From contig SBBT01000207.1 in the NCBI GenBank assembly GCA_005239595.1, forward strand, positions 1 through 21,822: 21,822 bases of DNA, in the 5' to 3' direction. Shown here in pieces: positions 1 to 6,968 of this stretch. The notes under the pieces are model-generated. The model saw nothing but the letters and a program-made list of their open reading frames with translations, had not been told where the DNA came from and searched no databases. Numbering within the stretch: position 1 is the stretch's first letter; the number at the start of each line of letters is the position of its first letter. The DNA comes from Candidatus Troglogloeales bacterium (lineage in GTDB: Bacteria > Nitrospirota > Nitrospiria > SBBL01 > SBBT01). The position numbers and the translations under genes were made by a program.

Positions 1-81
1 GAGTTAAAAAAGTTTTGTGCAGACGTGTTGGAAACTTACGAAAAATACAATATTAACGGACATATTGAGTGGAAAAGATAA
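1..81 (+). CDS. C-terminal fragment of an unknown gene
   Basis: Reading frame 1 is open from the window edge to a TAA at 79-81 and gives a 26-residue polar C-terminus ending in IEWKR. The 5' part lies outside the window. Nothing in so short a tail allows a family call. It sits in the AT-rich, decayed first kilobase, so it may be the end of an accessory gene. Confidence 0.35.
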   Translation, partial: ELKKFCADVLETYEKYNINGHIEWKR

Positions 82-128
82 CTGCAAGCATCAAGTATAT
101 GAAACTCAATTAGTCCAGATATACATAA

Positions 129-239
129 CCCAAAAAGTTACAAGATTTTAACTATGATCTATATGAAATTACAGATGTATTTATAAAGTTTGCCAATGAG
201 CAAAGATTTAGTTTTGGAGGATTTCTAAAAGCACTTTAA
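129..239 (+). pseudogene. Orphan C-terminal gene remnant
   Basis: An open frame runs from just after an in-frame stop at 126 to TAA at 237-239 and has no ATG at its head. It encodes a protein-like stretch (YEITDVFIKFANEQRF, then a Phe/Gly-rich end). It looks like the tail of a degraded gene rather than a real short gene. The family is not recognised. It may be chance coding, so confidence is low. Confidence 0.25.
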
Positions 240-273
240 GAAAGAAAATCCTTACAGAAATTATTTAATAATA

Positions 274-992
274 ATGAAAAATATAAACGCTTTTTTATCT
301 AACTTGACTGACGACGCAACACATATTATTTCGAATCCGCAAACAATTGAGGATTTACAAAAAAGAGGAGTACAATTCGATACCCAACTCTAAAAACTCA
401 AGAACAGATAATTGATGATCTATTTCAGAAAAGAAAAAGCATTGCTATCGGGGTAATTAGCAAATTCCCGGTGACCCCAAGCATAGCTATTCCTACCATT
501 GGCTTTCTCTACGACGAGATAAAAGAATGCATTTTGTTTGGCCTAAATGGTGCGGCTATTTCTCTTTGTTGTGTTCTTGTGGAATTTTCACTCAAACACG
601 CAATTATAAAAAAAACTCAGGAAGATACATATAACAAAACTGGATGGGATCGTGTTGAGAATATGGAACTTGGTCCTGCAATAGGAGAAGTTAGAAAATA
701 TAACATAATTGATGAAAAGATGGAGGAAGCACTAATCAACTTCAAAGACACGGTGAGAAATCCCTATCTTCACTACAATATCAAAAAAATAACTAAAAAC
801 GTTGTGGCTAAAAAAGTAAAGAAGGTTGATATAAATACACAGAAGGTTGAGGAGTTAGACTTACCAGCTGAAGATAGCCCAATTATGTGGGGTATTGCGA
901 AAAGATTTGTTGACCGAGAAACAGTGTTCAAAGTTTTTAATTTCGCAGACAATATAGTCAAACATCTTTTTGAAAAGCACCTGACTTCTTAA
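274..992 (+). pseudogene. HEPN-like protein, apparently frameshifted
   Basis: An ATG at 274 opens a 39-codon frame (start MKNINAFLSNLTDD) that stops at TAA 391-393. The adjacent frame is open from 351 to 992 and continues with compatible sequence (LKTQEQIIDDLFQKRKS), so one nucleotide appears to be lost or gained near 385-393. The downstream part alone could start at GTG 471 (173 aa). It has a hydrophobic helix followed by FSLKHAI, and later RNPYLH (R96 to H101 counted from GTG 471). That fits the Rx4-6H motif of HEPN ribonucleases, with a DUF4145-like look. HEPN proteins are common toxins or defence effectors, usually paired with an antidote, but none is visible here. The surrounding sequence is clearly more AT-rich than the rest of the window, which suggests acquired DNA. 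The HEPN assignment rests on the motif and helical character only. A sequencing error could also explain the frameshift. Confidence 0.45.
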
Positions 993-1339
993 ATAACTTT
1001 TAATAACCGGCGGCTCCGCCGCCCCCGCCCCGTTCGGGATTACCTAGCTTAAAGGAGAGCCGCCGTCAGAAAACCAAACGAGTTACCAATGCCTTTCGGA
1101 TAGGCGGCTCGACAAAAGCGAGCCCCGCGAGGAGTTATCTCGTTCTAAGAAAACGCGGGGCGAGCCCATCGAGAATCCCCGCGCAGGGCGCTAAAATAAA
1201 AGGAGCGAAGCGACTACCATAAGCGGACGCGCAAGCCCCAGTAGAACAGGAAAAGGGTAGAAATAAATCGGCGGGGGCGAAAAGCGGATCACCCCGCCGC
1301 AGTGAGCTGCGAAACGAAAAACAGATAACGGAGAGCCGA

Positions 1340-1356
1340 GTCCCGCTAAGCGGGAC
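1340..1356. repeat. Palindrome, copy 1 (GTCCCGCT-A-AGCGGGAC)
   Basis: A perfect 8-bp inverted repeat with a single central A. The same palindrome recurs at 8991-9007, and both copies are preceded by GA and followed by GA. A related hairpin with shared outer flanks lies at 8633-8652. This copy has no nuclease gene next to it. Confidence 0.8.
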
Positions 1357-1682
1357 GATGCGAGGCAGAGACTGTAGGCGATTTTAGAGAAAATAGACAA
1401 TGGCGAGCCGCCCCCTAGGGCGCCCTGCGAGCGAGGATGGGGTCGCCGCCACATTTTCTTTTGGGCGGGTGGGAACTCTACAATCTAATAGAACCTTTGT
1501 AAGTTCTTAGGGAGCAAAAATGTTTTTCGCGCACGGGAGGGCGGGGCAAGGAAAACTACAAATAATTTCCCCTTTCGTTTTTGCGAAAATTTCTCCAGAA
1601 GAAAGCGAGCCCCGAGCGAAGTCGAGGGGCGAGCGAAAGGAGCGCGAGTGGTAGCGAGCGCGACTGCGATGATACATTGCGA

Positions 1683-1700
1683 GGCCGCCGTTAGGCGGCC
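1683..1700. repeat. GC-rich hairpin GGCCGCC/GGCGGCC
   Basis: A perfect 7-bp stem with a 4-nt loop (GTTA). No T-run follows, so it is not a standard intrinsic terminator. It lies in the repeat-rich gap before the tRNA-Arg. Confidence 0.7.
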
Positions 1701-1714
1701 GAGCAACAATGAGA

Positions 1715-1764
1715 CAATGACGGCAATTCCTTTTCCCCTTTACCCCTTTTACTTGCCGTCATTG
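1715..1764. repeat. 12-bp inverted repeat around a pyrimidine-rich loop
   Basis: CAATGACGGCAA at 1715-1726 is the exact reverse complement of TTGCCGTCATTG at 1753-1764. The 26-nt loop is almost pure C/T, with two CCCC tracts and matching GGGG tracts on the other strand. A second element of the same design lies at 4704-4752. Confidence 0.8.
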
Positions 1765-1805
1765 CGATTAATTAGTAATTTTTGGTAAAATAAGTTCGAG
1801 CAATT

Positions 1806-1814
1806 TGGTACAAT
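1806..1814 (+). promoter_or_regulatory. Extended -10 promoter for tRNA-Arg(UCU)
   Basis: TGG-TACAAT (-10 at 1809-1814) lies 22 nt before the tRNA. The nearest -35-like word, TTGGTA at 1782-1787, has a long 21-nt spacer, so the extended -10 is the better signal. Confidence 0.45.
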
Positions 1815-1836
1815 GGCTCTTTGTACAGTAAAACAC

Positions 1837-1912
1837 GCCTTCGTAGCTCAACGGATAGAGCAGGTCGGTTCTAACGACAAGGTTGGGGGTTCGAATCCCT
1901 CCGAAGGCACCA
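1837..1912 (+). tRNA. tRNA-Arg (anticodon UCU)
   Basis: The cloverleaf folds fully: acceptor GCCTTCG/CGAAGGC, D stem GCTC/GAGC, and a five-pair anticodon stem with one G-A mismatch at its base. The anticodon loop GTTCTAA gives UCU, and the T arm is GGGGG-TTCGAAT-CCCTC. Discriminator A and an encoded CCA end at 1912. It reads AGA/AGG. The truncated transposase frame begins right at its 3' end, so this tRNA may have been an insertion or recombination edge. Confidence 0.92.
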
Positions 1913-2564
1913 CTTTTTCTTTCAGAAAGCCGGAAGGGCCTATCACAACGCACAATCCAAGTGGGCCAGAAACGAGGCTAAAAAGAAGAAACGGCTACGC
2001 ATCAAACACAGCCCAAAACCAGAGTCCTACGGCCACATCCTCTCCGATACGGTTGAGAGAGTTACCGATGGAGTTAAGGATTACTTCATGAGCGCCATTG
2101 ATGCCAAGATGAAGTTTGCCCTCACCCTCCGCTACAAGCGGATCACTTCAACAAACATGAAGGACTTCTACCATCGCTTTAGGTCCGTATATCCATCAAC
2201 CGTCAGGGTCTGGCAGTCAGACAATGGATCGGAAAACCTGGGAGTGTTTGACAAGCAACTGGAAAAAGACAACATTCCTCACTTGTTTATCAATCCCCGC
2301 TGTCCAAAGATTGACACGTTCATCGAGCGTTACAACCGAACCGTGCAGGAAGAATTTATTGACTGTCATGAAGACGTCATCCATGATCAACGGGTGTTTG
2401 CAAAACGCCTTGCTGATTGGAACGTCTATTGCAACACCAAACGCCGTCATCATTCTCTAGGTCTTAAAAGTCCATTACAGTCATTTGTCGACAATGGAGG
2501 AATGTCGCAAATGTCCTTGACTTATACAGGGGGTTTCAATAGAAGATTTAATAAAGTAAAATAG
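1913..2564 (+). pseudogene. Truncated DDE (rve-type) transposase
   Basis: The frame stays open upstream of the ATG at 2088, back to the tRNA-Arg end, and its sequence is protein-like throughout (K/R-rich, then YGHILSDTVERVTDG). The integrase core is recognisable: first catalytic Asp in SDTV or AIDAK, second in QSDNGSEN, Glu in FIERYNRTVQEEF, then the YNTKRRHHSLGLKSP-type end (here YCNTKRRHH). It resembles IS481/IS3-like transposases common in CPR genomes. The N-terminal helix-turn-helix part is missing and no ATG precedes the core, so the element is a remnant. If translated from ATG 2088 it would be 158 aa without the first Asp region. I found no terminal inverted repeats. It lies between tRNA-Arg and the sigma factor gene. 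Confidence 0.75.
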
Positions 2565-2625
2565 TAAGACACAAAAATTGAATCTCTTTTATCATCACAA
2601 ATACCGAATCTAATCGTTATCTATT

Positions 2626-3195
2626 ATGAAAGTAGATAATCCACAAAATGACCCGAAGATATTGATGCAACTGGCGAAAGCGGGAGACACCAAGGCATCT
2701 GGCCGCCTTTACGAGTTATATTTTATTCCCGTTTTCCGTTACATATATTCTCGCGTCAGGGATAAGGAAGAAACGAATGACTTGACCCAGACTGTGTTTC
2801 TTAAGGTTTTTTCCGCTCTGCCAAATTTTCAGGAACAAAATAAATCGCCCCTCGCTTACTTTTTCACTATTGCGAGAAACACAGTAGTAGATCACTGGCG
2901 AACAAGAAAGGAAATTCTGCTTGATAACCCAGAAAATACTTTTGGAGAGATACCTGATGAAGCACGTAGTCCGCTTGAGATTATTGAGAAAGAAGAAATC
3001 AGCCAAGCGATTCACCGCGCCATTCAGGAATTAACTTACATTCAGCAGGAAGTAGTGGTGCTTAAATTTATAAACGACCTGCCGAATAAAGAGATCGCCA
3101 GCCTTATGGGGAAAACAGAGGAAGCGGTGCGGCAGCTTCAATGCCGGGCGCTGAAGGCCCTCCGGGAGATTTTAAAGAAACAAGAAATTGTATGA
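2626..3195 (+). CDS. ECF-type RNA polymerase sigma factor
   Basis: 189 aa, the usual length for an ECF sigma-70 factor. Region 2 is seen in ASGRLYELYFIPVFRYIYSRV and the following DLTQTVFLKVFSALPNF, with the YFFTIARNTVVDHWR segment typical of region 2.3-2.4. Region 4 is a C-terminal helix-turn-helix around ELTYIQQEVVVLKF and NKEIASLMGKTEEAVRQLQCRAL. It should direct RNA polymerase to a small regulon. Its stop TGA overlaps the ATG of the next gene (ATGA), and that gene encodes a membrane-anchored protein that fits an anti-sigma factor, so the pair is probably translationally coupled. The regulon is unknown, but the third gene of the cluster is a natural target. I could not define an autoregulatory -35/-10 pair upstream. 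Confidence 0.85.
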   Translation: MKVDNPQNDPKILMQLAKAGDTKASGRLYELYFIPVFRYIYSRVRDKEETNDLTQTVFLKVFSALPNFQEQNKSPLAYFFTIARNTVVDHWRTRKEILLDNPENTFGEIPDEARSPLEIIEKEEISQAIHRAIQELTYIQQEVVVLKFINDLPNKEIASLMGKTEEAVRQLQCRALKALREILKKQEIV

Positions 3196-3815
3196 ACAAT
3201 CAAAACGACAAAAAAATAGAGGGAATAATTGAAAAAACGCTGCAATACCTTGACAGCGGAAAAACTCCTGCTGAAATTTTGAATTTGTTCCCCAAACACC
3301 GGAAAGAATTAAATGAAATACTATCTACCGTCAGTTTGCTTAAAAAAGAAAGAGAGAAAATTGTCCCGCCTCGTGAATCATTGAGGCAAACAATGGATAA
3401 AATTACCAGTAGCGTCACAAATGGAGTAAATATTCGTTATTTATACAGAGAAGAGGTGCAAAGTCGACCCTCTTTGAATCACATAACAGCCAAAATTGAC
3501 GATCTTATGACTATAAACTGGAAAATATGGGGGCCCCTCGGCATTATCGCAGTGGTGGTAGTAGTCCTACTTAGCTCGTATCAGTTCGGAACAAAAGCGC
3601 CCCAAGCGCCGATAACCGCGCCCAGTCAAGAATTGACGGTTGCGGTGACAAAACCAGCCACCGGCAACGTTGATGACGCGGTTAACGCGATCCTCGCCGC
3701 TGTTTCTGATGATCAGGCGCTCTTTGCCGATGTGGAAAAAGACGCCGCACTTGTTAACGCCGATAGTCAAGAGTTAAGTAATTTTGGTCAATCCTACAAT
3801 GAAAATGAATTCTAA
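3192..3815 (+). CDS. Putative membrane-anchored anti-sigma factor
   Basis: 207 aa from the ATG overlapping the sigma factor stop; a longer frame from 3141 would run back into the sigma gene. The N-terminal ~115 residues are charged and helical (IEGIIEKTLQYLDSGKTPAE, LLKKEREKIVPP). One strong membrane segment follows at about residues 116-137 (Ile/Val/Leu-rich), then a Pro/Ala/Thr-rich external part. This layout, with a cytoplasmic binding domain, one TM helix and an outside tail, is that of ECF anti-sigma factors. I see no zinc-binding HxxxCxxC (ZAS) motif, so the family is not confirmed and the role comes from gene order. The 3' end overlaps the next gene by 17 bases. Confidence 0.65.
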   Translation: MNNQNDKKIEGIIEKTLQYLDSGKTPAEILNLFPKHRKELNEILSTVSLLKKEREKIVPPRESLRQTMDKITSSVTNGVNIRYLYREEVQSRPSLNHITAKIDDLMTINWKIWGPLGIIAVVVVVLLSSYQFGTKAPQAPITAPSQELTVAVTKPATGNVDDAVNAILAAVSDDQALFADVEKDAALVNADSQELSNFGQSYNENEF

Positions 3816-4557
3816 AAAATTCTTTACCAGTCTTCTCGGAATGGCGATGGCTATGCATCTTTTCTCGCCAGCTGTGATTTTGGCGGCAAGCCACCCGCAA
3901 CGATCAAGAGATGGGCAAAACTTTTGCGCAAGAATTGATGAGATTACTTTACGGATTGATCAAAGAGTTGCTGATCTGGATACAAAACTTCAGACCAGGC
4001 GCCAAGAACGATTGGATAACCTTACCGAGCGAAGGGGCGCACGAAATGAACAGAGGACAGAAAACCGGTCTCGGTGGGACGAAAACCGCGCTGAGCACTT
4101 CGCTAACTTAGAGGCGCGGGCAACCACTGATGCGCAGAAACAAGCGGTTGCGGCGTTTAAGGCGGCGGTTGAAGCGGCGGTTGCGGCAAGAAAAACTGCT
4201 ATTGATGCGGCAATCCAATCATTCCAGCAGAGTGTTGACCAGGCCATCGCGTCGCGCAAATCCGCAGTTGACGCAGCAATAAGCGCATTCAAAAGCAGCC
4301 GGACTGTTGCGGTTGAAAAAGCAAAAGCTGACTGCGCCGCAGGCGTTGATCCAAAAACTGTCCGCGAGACATTCCGCACTAGCATAAAAGCGGCGCAAGA
4401 GAAGTTCAAGAGCGACCGGCAAGCAATTGAAAAACTCAAAGATTCACTTGAGCCGTTTATGCTTGCGCGAAAACAAGCATTAGAGCAGGCCATTGCCGAC
4501 TTCAAAGCGGCGATGGAAAAAGCGCGATCCGATCTCAAAGCTGCGTTCTCGCAGTAA
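3799..4557 (+). CDS. Secreted Ala-rich coiled-coil protein of unknown function
   Basis: 252 aa from ATG 3799; ATG 3805 is an alternative. The N-terminus is a signal peptide (KK, then a hydrophobic run ending VILAAS). The rest is almost entirely charged and Ala-rich helix with heptad-like repeats (AVAAFKAAVEAAVAARKTAI, SRKSAVDAAISAFKSS, RKQALEQAIADFKAAMEKA). Two Cys are near residues 43 and 186. No enzyme motif is visible. It overlaps the anti-sigma gene and so belongs to the same operon. A surface or periplasm-like helical protein made under sigma control is the simplest reading. Parallels with small periplasmic helical stress chaperones are speculative. Confidence 0.7.
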   Translation: MKMNSKKFFTSLLGMAMAMHLFSPAVILAASHPQRSRDGQNFCARIDEITLRIDQRVADLDTKLQTRRQERLDNLTERRGARNEQRTENRSRWDENRAEHFANLEARATTDAQKQAVAAFKAAVEAAVAARKTAIDAAIQSFQQSVDQAIASRKSAVDAAISAFKSSRTVAVEKAKADCAAGVDPKTVRETFRTSIKAAQEKFKSDRQAIEKLKDSLEPFMLARKQALEQAIADFKAAMEKARSDLKAAFSQ

Positions 4558-4616
4558 GTCGGTTATTGAAAAGTAAGATACCACAAAGGAAAGTCTTGAT
4601 CAGGCCCGATTTTAGG

Positions 4617-4645
4617 TTGGTAAAATCAAAGAATTGTCCTATACT
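4617..4645 (+). promoter_or_regulatory. Promoter TTGGTA-N17-TATACT
   Basis: -35 TTGGTA at 4617-4622, 17-nt spacer, -10 TATACT at 4640-4645. Transcription would start near 4652 and run into the structured gap before the gene at 4893. Confidence 0.5.
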
Positions 4646-4703
4646 TACAAATAAGGCGGCGCGATAACTTCGTTGGCACGAAATTCAGCGGCGGGGGAAG
4701 CGA

Positions 4704-4752
4704 GGGCGGGCAAAAATTCCTTCCCCCCAACCCCCTTCCTTTTTGCACGCCC
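4704..4752. repeat. 13-bp inverted repeat around a C-rich loop
   Basis: GGGCGGGCAAAAA at 4704-4716 pairs with TTTTTGCACGCCC at 4740-4752 (12 of 13 positions). The 23-nt loop is C/T-rich with CCCCCC and CCCCC tracts. It has the same design as the element at 1715-1764. The A-run and T-run flanking the stem could also make it a bidirectional terminator-like structure. Confidence 0.7.
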
Positions 4753-4764
4753 GAGCGTTCAGTT

Positions 4765-4783
4765 TGGCGCGCGAAGCGCGCCA
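4765..4783. repeat. Hairpin TGGCGCGC/GCGCGCCA
   Basis: A perfect 8-bp stem with loop GAA. No T-run follows, so it is not a typical intrinsic terminator. Confidence 0.65.
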
Positions 4784-4892
4784 TCAGTTCCGTTCAAAAA
4801 AGGTTCGGATTTCATCAAACAAACGCACAATAAGTAGTTTGGGACTCGGCTTGCGCAACCCGTCATTGGATGTTTTTCTAATCTATTAACAT

Positions 4893-5741
4893 ATGACAGA
4901 TAGTAATTTTGAGATACAAGGATCCCATTATGATCCGGGAATACCACCAAAAGGTGATAAAAAAATCGAGGAAGAACTTGCCGAGGAGATCGGAAAAATG
5001 TATCAACATTTGAGAGATATTAGAAAAAATCTTGAAGAAGTTATTCCACAAGACAGGAATTTTGATATTGAATTACAAGAATCCGATGTGGGGGTGAGCT
5101 TGCATCTCAAACATAAAGAAAGCGTGGGGGAACTAGACTTGGCTCTCTATTTACCGCCAGCACATTTTTTCGGTAAAGATAAATTTTTTTACTATCGTAA
5201 AAGAGAGAAAAAAATTGGTTTTGCTGAAAATGAACTTAAGTATAGGGGATTTTTGCTCTCTTTATTTCATGAGATAGGACATTCTCACAAAAAACTAGCA
5301 CACGCGGCCACACAATGGGATGATTTACGAGCGCTGGGGAGTGTTTTAAAAAAATGGATAAATTACCTAACCATAGCGGCTAAAAAAGAAATCCAACAAA
5401 AAGGTTCTGTACAAAAATTTATGGAGACAGTTAAAACACTTGACGTGGATACTCTTCTCCCCCAGTGGTATATCGATAAGGAAACAAAATCTGTTGCCCA
5501 ATCCGAAAGAGACGCGTGGGCATATGCTTTGCAGTCGTTACGTAAATTAAAACAAGAAGGATATGACGTTTTTGCGGGGTTTGACAACGTGGCCCAAATT
5601 AGTGCATATATTGCGTACTGTTTGTATACGTATGATGCGGACTTATTTATAAAAAGATTGATGTCAGCTGATATAAAAGCCTTACAAGAATCGAGTGAGT
5701 CGCCATTTTTTTGGAAGAAAAGTAAAATGTATAATCGCTAA
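4893..5741 (+). CDS. HExxH metallopeptidase-like protein
   Basis: 282 aa with no signal peptide, so probably cytoplasmic. The key motif is HEIGHSHKK (H126, E127, H130), the zinc-binding HExxH of gluzincin-type metalloproteases. A plausible third ligand is E205 in the helix SERDAWAYAL, about 75 residues later, in the Glu-xx-Ala style of such enzymes. The N-terminal ~60 residues are charged and helical. A fold similar to ImmA/IrrE-type peptidases is possible but not shown. The last ~60 residues are helical and Tyr-rich. The substrate is unknown. It stands alone between the hairpin-rich gap and the glycoside hydrolase gene 43 bases downstream. Confidence 0.6.
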   Translation: MTDSNFEIQGSHYDPGIPPKGDKKIEEELAEEIGKMYQHLRDIRKNLEEVIPQDRNFDIELQESDVGVSLHLKHKESVGELDLALYLPPAHFFGKDKFFYYRKREKKIGFAENELKYRGFLLSLFHEIGHSHKKLAHAATQWDDLRALGSVLKKWINYLTIAAKKEIQQKGSVQKFMETVKTLDVDTLLPQWYIDKETKSVAQSERDAWAYALQSLRKLKQEGYDVFAGFDNVAQISAYIAYCLYTYDADLFIKRLMSADIKALQESSESPFFWKKSKMYNR

Positions 5742-5784
5742 TAATACCGGCCGAGATCAATCAAGAGCCTACAGAGAAACCCTA

Positions 5785-6843
5785 ATGAGAAAAGTATTCG
5801 AGCTTTTTCTTTTTTTTATTGTTTTATTGCTTATTCCAACTGGACAAAGTCTTGCCATCTACGATCCGCTTTCAGTCGAAAACAATAAATACGGCATCCA
5901 TATCGTTGATCCCAACGATATCAAAGACATAGCACCGCTTGTGAACTCATTCGGTGGCTCGTGGGGATATGTCACGCTCGTAGTAACTGACGGCGATCGA
6001 AACGTTGATGCGTGGAGGGAGCATTTTTTGCTGCTGCGCCGGCTACATCTTATTCCCATTGTCCGCCTGGCTACCCGCACGGAAGGCAAAGGCTGGGTAG
6101 CGGCTAGAAAAGAGGATGCCAACGAGTGGGCGCAGTTTCTCAACGCGCTTCCGTGGCCGACTAAAAACCGCTATGTCATTGCCTTTAACGAGCCCAACCA
6201 CGCTGCCGAATGGGGTGGCACAGTCAGCCCCGAGCAGTATGCCGAAGTATTTTGCACAGTTGCAAAAAAACTTAAGGAAACCAGTGATGAATTCTTTATA
6301 CTTCCAGCAGGGCTTGACGCTTCAGCTCCTAATGGGCTTGTCTCAATGGACGAGGAAACATTTCTCAGGCGCGCCCTGGTCGCCAAATCAGAATTTCTCG
6401 ATCTTATCGACGGCTGGACGTCGCACTCGTATCCCAATCCCGGCTTCTCTGGCTCGCCGTATGCCTCGGGCAGGGGGACGCTGCGCACGTACGAGTGGGA
6501 GTTGTCGCTTTTAAAAAACTTAGGTCTTACGAGAGATCTTCCGGTTTTCATTACCGAAACCGGCTGGGCACGCGGACCATGGTTATCGCCAGATACTATA
6601 ACCAAGTACATAACTATTGCCAGCCAAACCGTCTGGACTGACCCGCGCATTGTTGCCGTAACACCGTTTCTTTTTCAGTACCAACAACCGCTATTTGCCA
6701 TGTTTTCATGGCTAATCCCAGGCACCCGATATCCATATCAGTTTTACTTAGCCTACCAGAATATACCCAAGCTCGCTGGCGACCCGCATCTTTCCCCTTC
6801 GTCAGAGTATTTAGCCCTACTTAACCAACGCCTCAATTTATAA
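5785..6843 (+). CDS. Secreted clan-A glycoside hydrolase (cellulase-like)
   Basis: 352 aa from ATG 5785, chosen because it puts a signal peptide at the N-terminus (MRKVFELFLFF, ending GQSLA). The mature part looks like a (beta/alpha)8 glycosidase of clan GH-A: the acid/base motif AFNEPNH places Glu at residue 136 and the nucleophile motif FITETGW places Glu at 258. Other barrel landmarks are PIVRLATR, FILPAGLD and DGWTSHSYPNPG. The length fits a single catalytic domain, with no carbohydrate-binding module. It probably acts outside the cell on a polysaccharide or host/surface glycan; the substrate and exact GH family (5/39/others) cannot be fixed by eye. The minus-strand tRNA-His ends 4 bases past its stop, so the two converge. 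Confidence 0.75.
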   Translation: MRKVFELFLFFIVLLLIPTGQSLAIYDPLSVENNKYGIHIVDPNDIKDIAPLVNSFGGSWGYVTLVVTDGDRNVDAWREHFLLLRRLHLIPIVRLATRTEGKGWVAARKEDANEWAQFLNALPWPTKNRYVIAFNEPNHAAEWGGTVSPEQYAEVFCTVAKKLKETSDEFFILPAGLDASAPNGLVSMDEETFLRRALVAKSEFLDLIDGWTSHSYPNPGFSGSPYASGRGTLRTYEWELSLLKNLGLTRDLPVFITETGWARGPWLSPDTITKYITIASQTVWTDPRIVAVTPFLFQYQQPLFAMFSWLIPGTRYPYQFYLAYQNIPKLAGDPHLSPSSEYLALLNQRLNL

Positions 6844-6847
6844 ATTT

Positions 6848-6925
6848 TGGGGTGACCGAGGGGATTTGAACCCCCGACTACCTGCTCCACAGGCAGGTGC
6901 TCTACCGGGCTGAGCTACGGCCACC
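6848..6925 (-). tRNA. tRNA-His (anticodon GUG)
   Basis: Read on the minus strand: acceptor GTGGCCG/CGGTCAC, with the His-specific extra G(-1) at 6925 facing C73 at 6851. D stem is GCTC/GAGC, anticodon stem CCTGC/GCAGG with loop CTGTGGA (GUG), and T arm GGGGG-TTCAAAT-CCCCT. CCA is encoded (6850-6848). It is the only minus-strand gene I can support in the window. Confidence 0.93.
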
Positions 6926-6951
6926 AAATACCCTCCCATTATATCTCACTA

Positions 6952-6960
6952 TGCTATACT
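6952..6960 (+). promoter_or_regulatory. Extended -10 TGC-TATACT giving a leaderless mRNA
   Basis: The -10 TATACT (6955-6960) lies 8 nt before the ATG at 6969, so the start site would fall at or within 2-3 nt of the start codon. No SD is possible. No good -35 is present, and the TGN extension may compensate. Confidence 0.6.
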
Positions 6961-6968
6961 AAAAAAGT

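Larger units (their letters stand above)
993..1836. other. GC-rich, repeat-filled intergenic stretch without a gene
   Basis: About 840 bases with no credible gene. Open frames on the minus strand are low-complexity translations of inverted repeats. Visible structure: a short hairpin of GGCGG/CCGCC arms at 1009-1020; GCCCCGCG (1121-1128) facing CGCGGGGC (1154-1161); a perfect palindrome at 1340-1356; GGCCGCC/GGCGGCC arms at 1683-1700; a 12-bp inverted repeat at 1715-1764; and many GCGAGC-type words. I saw no RNase P, tmRNA or SRP RNA signatures. Such stretches probably collect small non-coding repeats. Confidence 0.6.
4558..4892. other. Hairpin-rich intergenic gap with a promoter
   Basis: 335 bases with no gene. 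It holds a promoter-like pair at 4617-4645, an inverted repeat with a C-rich loop at 4704-4752, and an 8-bp hairpin at 4765-4783. A transcript from the promoter would carry about 240 nt of structured leader before the metallopeptidase gene, or could be a small RNA. Confidence 0.5.

Noticed and set aside
385..393. Programmed -1 frameshift in the HEPN-like gene
   Set aside because: There is no X-XXY-YYZ slippery heptamer or following pseudoknot at the junction; a simple indel is more likely.
1191..1709. Two minus-strand open frames (87 and 74 codons) in the GC-rich gap
   Set aside because: They translate inverted repeats and low-complexity GC-rich DNA, have no domain-like pattern and no plausible ribosome site.
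1813..2091. 92-codon plus-strand frame running through tRNA-Arg
   Set aside because: It translates the tRNA and reads the transposase remnant out of frame.
3990..4538. 182-codon minus-strand frame
   Set aside because: It is an antisense shadow of the Ala-rich coiled-coil gene; the Ala/Lys codon pattern keeps the opposite strand free of stops.
4765..4783. Intrinsic terminator of the sigma operon
   Set aside because: The stem is strong but no T-run follows, and it lies more than 200 bases after the last gene.
6171..6650. 159-codon minus-strand frame
   Set aside because: Antisense shadow of the glycoside hydrolase, whose catalytic motifs lie on the plus strand here.
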